Shown piece by piece: positions 9,401 to 21,400 of a stretch of DNA of 64,000 nucleotides (its first letter is position 1; every line of letters begins with the position of its first letter). The notes beneath the pieces are model-generated. The model ran no database searches. It was given only the letters and a program-made list of their open reading frames with translations, and had not been told where the DNA came from. Origin of the DNA: Macrotrachela quadricornifera (lineage: Eukaryota > Rotifera > Eurotatoria > Philodinida > Philodinidae); NCBI GenBank assembly GCA_022393335.1, contig JAJEKB010021353.1, positions 329,730 through 393,729 on the forward strand. The letters run 5' to 3'. A program made the translations under genes and the position numbers.

Positions 9401-12400
9401 CATTTCTATGAGTTATTATAAGAGAATATATACAGTCGTCAATGCATCAACTGTAATGTACACTTCTGTGAGCAAAAATAGGTCGAGATGAATATCTACG
9501 TTAGTGTATTCAAGTAAAATGAAATATTATATATCATAGTTCGAAAAGCTACATGTTCAGCCGAATAGTGGTTGTCCATAGCTTCCTATTCAGCTGAAAA
9601 CTACCGCAGTTTAAAGCTTCGTCATCGCGGTATTCAAAAGCGATCATAAGTGCTGCATTTATTACCGCGGTTATCATTGATTATATCGCGGTATTAAAAA
9701 CTGCTTAATAAAGCTATCTTTTTTTACTGGGGTTATTGCTTAGAATACCGCAGTATATAGAACTGTTTAATACCGCTTTCTTTTTTACCGCGATTGTTGT
9801 CGATTAAACCGCGGTATCAAAAACCGTTTAATAACGCGAATCTTAATACCGCGATGAGAACTGACAATATCGCGGTTTCTTATACCGTGTTGCACAAGAC
9901 TGCGGTTAACCGCGGTGTTTAATAAATTATCGCGATGAACCGCGGTTTTTAGTATTTTACCGCGGTGAACCACGTTATTCTTCAAATTTTTTTTCGTAGG
10001 TTGGAGGATTTCATCGTGACTTGAACATGACTTCACTTAACTTCACCTAACTTCACTATGGAGGACTTCATTTTTTCGAAGTCTTTCACTAGGACTTCAA
10101 AAGACTTCAGTGACTTCAAAAAACTACCAGTGGACTTCAACAGACTTCTGATTGACTTCAAAAACTTTCAGTAGATTTCAAGGAGGAAACAGCTGAGACT
10201 TCGCGATGAAGTCTCATAAAGTTATGTAAGTCTCGAGAAGTCTCATGAAGTCTCATGAAGTCCTATAAATTTTAATAACACAAGCAGTTTTAAATAAAAT
10301 CAGTAGATATTCATCGGACTTGAAGATACTATACTGTTGCATTAGAATAAACTTTTATTCTTTTACTAATTTGCTGGAAAAACTCAGAATAAACTAAAGT
10401 TTTGGTCGTTCAGTTGGTAGTTGAAACGTATTTCAATGAGGTATTTTATTTTTCTTTATTTATATACATGAAAAACTTGTTTTATACGAGATTATTTCGA
10501 TATTCATTAGATGTATTTCTTTTTTTTGATAAACAAGAGCAATTGTTCTGATTCTATATCAATAGAAAATGATCGCAAATTCTTTATAAGTAATTTAGGA
10601 GACGTTCAATGTTACATTTAGTAGAGAAAGTAGGGAGGGATTATTCAAAGCATAGTCATCTTACTTGAAACTGTTTCAACTACATACCACCAAGAAGACA
10701 AGCAAAATGTTATTACTATATGCCAAATAACTTTTTATTTATCTTAAAAGTCACTCAATTTTGTAATTTGTATAAGGTTTCCCGAAATCTCACGAAGTCT
10801 ATCGAAGTCCACTGAAATCAAAAAAATATCATTGAAGTCGCATGAAGTGTCATGAAGCCTTATGACGTCTTATCAAGTCTGTGGAAGTTATCCAAAGTCA
10901 TTAAAGTGATCTGAAGTCAGTGAAGTCTTTTGAAGTCTCTTGAAGTCAATGAAGTCTTGAAAAGTTTTTCTGAAATCTTCTGAAGCCTTTTGAAATTTCA
11001 TGAAGTCAGTAGGAAGTCTTCTATTGTGAAGTCAGCTAAAGTCAATTGAAGTCATATTTAAGTCTTGAAGTCTGCTGTTTCCCCCTTGCTTCTAATAGAC
11101 TTCAGTGACTTTAGGTGATTTCGCTGACTTCGAAGACTTCGGCAGACTTCAGATGAACTCGATAGACTTCGTGAGACTTCACGAGACTTCATCGCAAAGA
11201 CTCAGTTGTTTCTCCCTTGATTGGTATGATGAAGAAAAAAAGACTCATAAAACGTTGCATTCATAGCCACCCTCAAGATCAATGAATAATCAGGTCTGTC
11301 CTGGTTTTCAAAGGTTTTTAATGATTCGGAAAGCTCGAGAGAGAGAGAGAGAGAGAGAACTTCTCATAGCAACAAATACCGTATCCTTTTAGAATATGAT
11401 GTGTGATTTAGGATAGTCTTTTTACATGATGTGCAAGAAGTTTTAGTATGAGAAGAAATAATAACAGATGTTTTTTTTAAATGAATTAAACGGAAAATAG
11501 CATGTGATCAGGCAAGAAAGAATCATGCAAAGTCGGGATGATAAGGGACCAAATAAATGAACGATATATTCATGAAGAAAAGAAAGTTGAATAAAATTAA
11601 CCAAGAGAACAGAATCGGAACGAATATTAAAAAACTAAACTTGAATTGATTTAGATTGAGACTGATGAAGATGAGTACTTGTTATTGATGAGCACAAAGC
11701 ACAAACATATATATAAACACACAAGCGAACTAAACCATGTTTAAGAAGAAACCGAGTCGCGCTACTACGCGTAGTATCGGCATCAATCATGGCATTTATC
11801 ATGAAGTCATGTTTAGTTGTACAGATAAAAATCAGTGATGATCTGATAACATTGAGAGTAGAACTGGTAGCTTGACCTGACTATAGTTAGTGGTCATTTT
11901 TCACTTGCATAATATTAAGACGGTAGATAGTTCTATAAATTCACATTTGGTCTTTTTCTTCTTCTTGAAAAAAAGTCTTGAAGATGATATGAAAAATACG
12001 TCTAAGAATTATCCTTTTCATCTCAATTTGTCTTCGTGTGGAAAAATTCGAATAAAAGAGATTTATGCTACTCTTCTTCTTAAAATGGTTTTGTATTGAG
12101 TCTTCAAGGCTTGGAATTTTTTGCGCAAAATTTATATTTTTTATACAGAATGTAAAAAAAAGATTTCGTAAGAGATGTTTTCGCTAGTGAATACTACGCA
12201 GAATCTTCTCAATTTCTTTGAAATGTTAGAAAGATTCAAATAATTACAGAAATGATTATTTTTTTTTGAAAATATCGAATTATATAATCTTATTTCTCGA
12301 ATTAAAATATATCAATCTCACAAAGTGATTATAGAGATCGATAAAAGTTACAAAAATTGTGTATTTTTTGAAATAATTATTTGAAAAGAAAAATATCAAA

Positions 12401-15400
12401 ATAAATTTCTTTCTTTATAGAACTTTTTTTAAATGATCATATCTCTTTGATATAATTAATACATAATGGATTAAAAATTTCAAAGAATTAAATATTTCAT
12501 TTTCTCATTGATTAGCTCTTTCTTACAATCAACCGAAACTTTGTCCAAATTCAACATGGAATTCATCTGCAACGACATTTGCAAATGTTAGTCTAGTTGG
12601 TACATTTCCCAACGACATTTTTATCACCACAAACAACACTGTTTATGTTCCCAGTCGATCAAACAATCAAACTCTGATTTGGTTTGAACAAAATGTCAAT
12701 ATGATAAGAAGAATTTCTGGGAATTTATCAAATCCATACAGTCTTTTTGTAACATCAACAGATGATATTTATGTTGATAATGGATATTCTAATCGTCAAA
12801 TCAATAAATTTTTCTCCAACACAAATCGAAGTGTTTCTGTAATGTATGTCTGTCAACAATGTCTTGATCTTTTTGTTGACATTACGAATAATTTATATTG
12901 CTCTCTGGGTAATTTCCATCAAGTTGTAGTGATGTCATTAAACAATGATTCAAATACATTATCAATTGTTGCTGGAACAAGATCTCAGGGATCATCATCG
13001 AACATGCTTAATGAACCTAATGGAATCTTTGTTGATATTAATTTTGATCTTTATGTCGCAGATTCTAGAAATGATCGAATTCAATTATTTCGTCAAGGAC
13101 AATCTAATGCTTCAACAATAGCATTAAATGGTACATCAGGAACGATTTCATTAAATTATCCAACAGATGTTATTCTTGATGGTGAGAATTATTTATTTAT
13201 TGTTGACTCCGACAATCATCGAATTATTGGAAGTGATTCGAATGGTTTTCGATGTCTAATTGGTTGTTCTAGAGTACCAGGTTCAGCATCGAATCAATTA
13301 AGATATCCACAGAGTATGGCTTTTGATTCGTATGGAAATCTGTTTGTTGTTGATCAAGATAATCATCGAATTCAAAAATTTCCTTTATTAACAAATGTGT
13401 TTGGTATGTATCTCGAAGAATGTGAAATCTTTTTTTCTCTCTATTCCATTCTAGTTGATATTTGAATATGTTTTGAAAACTGAAATTGATTTATTTTAGA
13501 TCAAACAACATCAACAACACCAAATTTGACTACAAGTATATCTTTTCTTTTCGTCTAAATATCTAATTTGGTTTTATTTTATTTCTAAATAGCAACTCCT
13601 CGAAATCTAAATGCATTGCTCACATCTTTCGATTCATCAATTCATATGGATACGAATGAAAGTCAAAGTAGATAATTGTTCAAATTGAAACTGATCTTTT
13701 TTATTTCTCATCGCAGCTATTTCATACAATCAACCAAAATTTAATGAATCTGTAACTTGGAGTGCTAATGGTATTACATTGGCAAGTGGTTTCTCTTCTT
13801 CTGGGATTTTTGTGAATAGAAATAATACTATTTATGTCTCTGATTATACCTACAATCAAATTCGAATCTGGTCTGAAGGATATCCCAATGTGACAATCAT
13901 TTCTAATGGTATTTCATCTCCATCTTCATTATTTGTTCGATCAACTGGTGATGTTTATATTAATTATGGAACTAATCAAATTCATCAATGGAAGAAAAAT
14001 TTCACGAAGAATGTTCCTATCATGTATATTGGTGAAAGCTGTTTTGATTTATTTGTTGATTTAAATGATACTATTTATTGTTCAATTGAAACTTTTCATC
14101 AAGTTCTTACCAAATCATTAAATAGTTTGACAAATGTTTTAAACATTGTTGCTGGTACTGGTTGTTCTGGTTCGCAATCAAATATGCTTTCTTCTCCTCG
14201 TGGAATCTTTGTTAATATGAATTTTGATCTTTATGTCGCAGATTGTGGAAATGATCGAATTCAATTATTTCGTCAAGGACAATCTAATGCTTTAACTGTA
14301 GCAGGAAATGGTGCATCAGGAACTATTGGATTAAATTATCCAACAGATGTTATTCTTGATGGTGACAATTATTTATTTATTCTTGAATTCGGCAATCATC
14401 GAATTATTGGAAGTGATTCGAATGGTTTTCGATGTATTATTGGTTGTTCGGGAGGAGGAAATTTAGTATCGAATCAATTAAATAATCCATGGAGTATGGC
14501 TTTTGATTCCTATGGAAATCTGTTTGTTGTTGATCGAGGAAATAGTCGAATTCAAAAATTTATTTTGATCAAAAATAATCTTAGTAAATCTAAAATCTTC
14601 TTTTGAATTTGATTTCATCAATGAAATTTCTTTTCAATTTTAGTTCGATCATATAATCAACCAAAGTTGTGTTCGAATGCATCATGGAAATCAAATGGAA
14701 CAACATTTGCAGATTCTTCTCTCGTTGGTTCATTACCTTCTAGTATATTTCTTAACACAAATAATACAATCTATGTCGCTAATCATCAACATAGCAAAAT
14801 TCTAATTTGGATGGAAGGAAATGTTAATGTAACAAAAACAATTCAGGATGGTTTATCTCAACCTCGTAGTATGTTCGTTACAACAAACGGTGATATTTAT
14901 GCTAGTTCATCCAGCTATCGAGTGAATAAATGGACATTAAATGAGAATATTACCACTCTTTCGCTAAATACTAGTACAGAATGTTATGGTCTTTTTATCG
15001 ATATTAGCAATAGTCTTTATTGTTCTCTCTTCCTTTCTCATCAAGTTATCAAAATCTGGTTAAATGATAGTATGTCAACATCAACAACGATTGCAGGAAC
15101 AAGATCTCAGGGATCATCATCGAACATGCTTAATGAACCTAATGGAATCTTTGTTGATATTAGTTTTGATCTTTATGTCGCAGATTCTAGAAATAATCGA
15201 ATTCAATTATTTCGTCAAGGACAATCTAATGCTTCAACAATAGCATTAAATGGTACATTAGGAACGATTTCATTAAATTATCCAACAGATGTTATTCTTG
15301 ATGGTGAGAATTATTTATTTATTGTTGACTCCGACAATCATCGAATTATTGGAAGTGATTCGAATGGTTTTCGATGTCTAATTGGTTGTTCTAGAGTACC

Positions 15401-18400
15401 AGGTTCAGCATCGAATCAATTAAGATTTCCACAGAGTATGGCTTTTGATTCGTATGGAAATCTGTTTGTTGTTGATCAAGATAATCATCGAATTCAAAAA
15501 TTTAATCTTGAATATAATATCTGTGGTTTGTTTTGTTTGATGAATAAGAAATGAAATTATAAATATTCTTGTTTATAGATCAATCAACAATTGTACCTCT
15601 TACAACACAGATTCAACGAGGTGAAATCATTTTTATTTGATTTTCGAAGAAATAAGAAAGACTTTTTTAGAATTAATAACTTCGACAAAACAAAAAGAAG
15701 AAAAACAAACATCATCATCAATGATAACAAGTACATTAGTAATGACAACATCAAAAGAAATGATTCGAAATCCAGGTTATTATTTGATGAAAATGGAAAT
15801 ATTTCTATTGAAATAAACGATCTCTTCTATAGGATGTACAACACCACGTTTAATATTAATACCTGGAATATCTTCATTATCATCTCCACTTCAATATCGA
15901 CGAAATCAAGATTTTACAATTGATTCAAATATTGAATTCAATTGTAATCTTTCATTATCAATAATAACAAAATGGACAATTTATAATTGTACATCAATAT
16001 GTTCATATCAAATTCAAGTAGATTCATCTGTTATTTCATTAAATTCTGGTGAACTTTATATTCCATCTCGAACATTATTATATGGATTATATCAATTGAA
16101 ATTAACTCTTTCAATTCCTAATTATCCAAACTTCACATCAACATCATCATCTGTTTATGTTCGAATCACACCATCAGGAATTACCGCAAATCTTGTTCCA
16201 TTAGGAACATCAATGATTACAAGTGGAAATTCCAAAGATCTTCAACTTGATCCTAGATCCTATTCTGTTGATCCTGATGGATTTATTTTCAATGCTAGTG
16301 TAAGTCTGTCAGATGAATTCGTTTACTGAACCGAATGAATTTTTCTAAAAGTTTAAAGAAAGTGAAGATAGAATTGCTCGAACTGAATAGTGTTTCATAA
16401 AAAGACAGTGAAGTGTAGAGAAATCTTTCAAATAATGAAAACATAATTTCGATTTTTTGCAACTGAATCGATCATAACCGAGATAATCTTTAACCAAATG
16501 AAAGACAATATCGATTGAGTCCAGTTACGATCAATGAAAAACTCAAACTTTTATCTTTTTCTGAACATAATCTATGTGATTTGTGAAGAGTAGAGATACA
16601 TTGGATTCGAATTTCTCAGCTTCAGTCATTCCCGGTACCTGGATTATCCGGGACAGTGATTAGTTTATGATTGAAAACAATCGAACTTAGGAATGACCGA
16701 ACTCGACAATTCTGGTTTATTCCTGGGTTTTGTATATGCCTAGTGAATAGAGACTACAGATCTTTTTCGAGAAAGCAAATGAGTTTTTCAAGGATTTAAA
16801 CAGTGTTAATGCACTCGAAAAACAAGTTACTTTACGGAACCTTCAAAAAAAGGTTCTGTAGAAAACAAAAAGCTTGCTAATATGTTCAAATTTCCAAAAA
16901 TCGAATAAAAAAAATCACGAAACCTTTAAAGGATCTTCCCCTGGGCACACGAGAAGATCCTATTTAAGTTTCATAGACCAAAAAATAGGTTTTGTAGGGA
17001 AATACAGAGCCTTTAAAGTTTTGCATAAAATATAATGGTTTTATACAAAACCCATTGCATAACCTTGATGTTTAGTACGAAGCTTTAAAGGTTCTGAATT
17101 TCTCTACAAAACCTATTTTTTTGTCTACGAAACTTAAAAAGGTTCCGAAGAAAAAAGGATCTTGCCGTGGGTCCAGCAAGGGGGAAAGTGCAGATCTGGC
17201 ACCTCAGCACTTTTTCAGCACCCTCTCACTAATTTTTCAAAAATTTACCAGCATCTTTCCAGTACCTTTCGGACACTTTTCTACCACTTTTCCAGTATCG
17301 ATCCTGAAAAAGGTGCTGAAAAAGTACTGTAATACAGAGTATAGCTTCTGAGACGCCGAAAAAGTGCAAGATGCTCCGATCTGCAGTATTTTCTCTAAGA
17401 TTTTGCATACTTAATAATTTGGCAGCTCTAAAAGTGCTTTATTAGCACTTCAAAACTTCGGCACCTCAGCACCTTTTTCAGCACCTTTGATGAAAATTTG
17501 GTGCGGTGGTGCAGCACTTCCCCCTTGGGGTCCAGGGGAAGATCCTTTAAAGGTTTCGTGATTTTTTTTCCATTCGGTTTTTGGAAGTTTGAACATATTT
17601 GCAAGCTTTTTGTTTTCTACAGAACTTTTTTTTAAGAGTGTGAAGGCAATAGTCGGTCACTGATAGAATTTTTACTCTTGAATTTGAAAATAATCATTAT
17701 ATCGAACATTTAACAAATGATCAATAGAGCTCGTCAGGTTCGGATTCGAGATTATATTTAAAGAAGTATTTGATTGATATAGATGTATTTTTCTAATTTT
17801 CCATTCTCGTTCATTTGTTTTAAAGTTATCTTCAATCTACATAGAAAATAGTTTAAGCGAATTCGGGTCGAAAGTATTCGGACCCAACGAGCTCTAATGA
17901 TCAGTATGAGATGAATAGATTAGAATTGATTTCTGTATAAAAAGATATATTTTTAGAACTGGAAATATGAATATTATTGTCGAATCTATCCTTTATATTC
18001 ATTTCCAAGTATAATGGGATCATTAATCCCGTTGGATGATACTCGAATCGATCCATTAAATCCGTCATGTGTATCGAATAAAAGTGGATTGAAATTCAAT
18101 GGTGTTCGACAATCATCAAAATCTTCCTTAATTATTCTCGGAAATTCACTTCAATCGAATCAAACATATCAATTAATGGTTTATATGGAAGATCGTTGGA
18201 ATAGTTCAAATCAAGCAACTGGTTATGTTCTTGTTCGAGTTGAAGATACTCGTCCACAAATTATTATTATTGGGTAAATCAATCATTTTCTTCTCTCTTT
18301 AATCTAATTTCAAGAATTTGCTTTTTTAGTTGTGTGATTTGGACAATGTGTGTTCCAAATTTAGAATTTCAATTAGTTAATCCCACAACTCAAGTGGCAT

Positions 18401-21400
18401 TATTTTCATATTGTACTGGAAATTGTACATTAATTAAAAATATTCAATGGAATATTTATCAAGGAATTCAAAATTCATCATTGAATTATACAAAATGGAC
18501 TTTATTCAATCAAATGAATAGATATGAAAATATTTGGTTTTTTGGAAGAAATACATCGAATTTGACGTCATTAAATCGATTATTTTTATCAAATCCCTTG
18601 GTAACACTTTGGAGATTTGAAGTTGTTTATCAATTTCCTTCTGCAACAAGTTCAAGTTCATTAAATTTTGTGATCAATCAACCTCCAACAAATGGTTCAT
18701 GTCGAATAAATCCATTAAATGGAACAACAAGTACATTATTTGATATCTTATGTCCAGATTGGTCTGATGATGATGGAATAAAAGATTATTCGCTTTATTC
18801 AATTGATGATCGATCAAATCGAATGATGATTACTTTTTCATCAATTTCATCATTTCAAGTTCGATTACCAATTCCAACAAATCAACAATCTGAAATGAAT
18901 TTAATTATTCAAATCCGAGATACATTAGATTGTATTAGAGAAGTGAATCTATCATCTGTTTATCTTCTATCAGATACAACAGTTATATCGGATTTGATTA
19001 ATACTTTTCAAACATCATCATTAAATCAATTAACAACAAATCCAACAATTCAATTACTTTCAACAGGAAATCAAAATTTAGTTGGACAAATTATAAGTTC
19101 ACTTTCAAAACAATTGACTGAATTTAATTCGGAAAATCTTAATGAAGCTGCTTCAAGTAAATTCTCTTTTTCTCATTGATCTCTATTTTCAATCGTTTGA
19201 TTTAGATGGAATTCCACTTGCAAGTATTTCAATCTCTTCATTAACTGATCAAAAATCCCAAACAATGAATCAATCGAAATTATTCAATGAAACAGCTTTA
19301 GAAGAATATCAGAAAGAATTAAATTCCCAGGCTAATCTTCAAGAATATTTAATCACGCATTTAATAAAACTTCCAATAACAACATCAAATTCAATTAAAT
19401 TACAATCATCAACATTAGTTCAATTAACCAAATCAACAAATCAATTAACACGATCAGCTTTAGTAAGATCAGAATAAAGAGAAAATTAAATCTTCAAATT
19501 AATTTTAATTAACTAGACAATGGCATTGGATAAATCTTATCAATTATCTCTTGCTTTATCATCCATGTCAGCACGAATTTCATTTGAAGATCTTCAAATT
19601 TCATCAACTCAAATTGTTCAATCTGTAACAAATATTAAAACAGTAGGAACACAAATCATTCTCTCACACATAAACTCCACATTTCAACCACACTTTTTCA
19701 TCCATGTTTGAAGTTATGTTCGGGAAAAATCAATACTCTTATAATAAGTAGAGGTGTAAGCCGCCGCCGCGCCGCTGATGCTGTGTATGTCCAGCCACGC
19801 CGCAGCCGAAGGCCTAATAAAAATTAAATTTTTCGAGCCTCTCTCTTTGTGTCGTACGATAAATCATAGATTTTTACAAGGGGGAAACAGCTGATTCTAA
19901 GATTCCAGGATTCCAAGGATTCCATGGGATTCCATGGGATTCCAAGGATTCCATGGGATTCCATGGGATTCCAAGGATTCCATGGGATTCCAAGGATTCC
20001 ATGAGATTCTAAATATTCCACGGGATTCCAAGAGATTCCATAGTATCGCTCTTGACTTGAAGCAGTGGTAAAATATGCCAAAATATTTGTGTAAACAAGG
20101 AAAATGATGCAAAAAGACGAGCAACAAAATAATACCTACAATAATTCTTGAATAATTAGGACTTTAGCGATTAGCCGTATACATATTTATCCTATTTTTT
20201 ATTTAAAAAAAACAAGTTTGTTATTTTTGCACAACACGATTTAAACGGTCCGATGATAGTTTATGTTTTTCATTTGTTAAATACCAACAGGCCGTATTTT
20301 TATGAAGATATTTCTTTTTTCCATCAATATTTACCAAAAAATATGAATCTTTCAAGTCAGGATTTATAGTATCACAAAGTCCTTTGGTGGTCTTTAAACG
20401 GTTGTTGGTCGTATGTTCCAATAAATTAATATCATGATCGTCTTCATCTTCACTATCATAATCGTATAAAACCATTTCGTTTTGTTCACCTTCTTCAATA
20501 GTACTTTGCTCTAAATCAGAATTAGATTCTAAATCAGATGAATCTGATTCTGGTTCAGAACCAGGTTTCAAATCATAATCAGATGGAACATTATTTTCTT
20601 CAGTTGTCATTGATACTAAGAAATCTACCGTTTTTGCTGACTTTTTGAAATGCTTGTAAATATATTCACTAACTTGTTTCATGTTAATAATTTTTGATTT
20701 TTTCAAAATTTTTTCAACACCTAAAGGAACCAAAAGATGAAAAGCATCTTCGAATGCACGATTAACTTGATCTTCTATTTGTTGTTTAGTCATTTTTTCT
20801 GGTGGAGTCGTTGATTGTTGTTGATTCCATTGTGCTTTATGATGATTTGGAAATTTAAATTTAGCATTTATGAATGATGAATTTGATTCAGCTTTGATTG
20901 AATGTAATATAGAAATTTTTTCTTGTCGATGCATATACTGTTGAACAGAAAAATTAGCAGATGTAGAAAATGGTCCAGATATTGCTCGTGCTAACCTAAA
21001 AGAGTTTTCACATGTTTGTGAACTAAAACTAAAAACATTTAGTGCTTCAACTGGTACTTTATTATCATCAACTAGTAATGTTAAATAAATAAGATGATGA
21101 GCATTGATTTCAATGCATAAAAAGGTTGGTGATGAAATGAAAAAAATGTTTTTTGATTTTTTTTTGTTGAACTTGTCTTTATTTTTTTCTGAAATGTTGT
21201 TTGTTTGTGATATACGGTTATTCAATTCTTCCTTTGGTATTAAATGAAGCCATACACACCATAAACGGCATATAAATACAGCTAACCAAGCATGATAAAT
21301 TCGATTAACTGTTGTTGATGATGTATTAATAAATGCAATTATTATACAACGAATAATCGTAAGATATACAAATGTAGCATGTGAATCATTTATACATTTT

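Noticed and set aside
9785..10036. Minus-strand frame of 83 codons
   Set aside because: Translation of the ACCGCGGT island; period follows the DNA word, not protein structure.
15591..15923. Frame of 110 codons beginning MYLLQHRFNEVKSF
   Set aside because: Wrong frame across several polycystin exons and introns; the correct exons are Thr-rich linkers joined by GT-AG introns.
19824..20127. Two overlapping minus-strand frames rich in ESLESHGIPWNPW
   Set aside because: Pure by-product of the GGATTCCATG array; the mirrored array at 25155 gives the same peptides.
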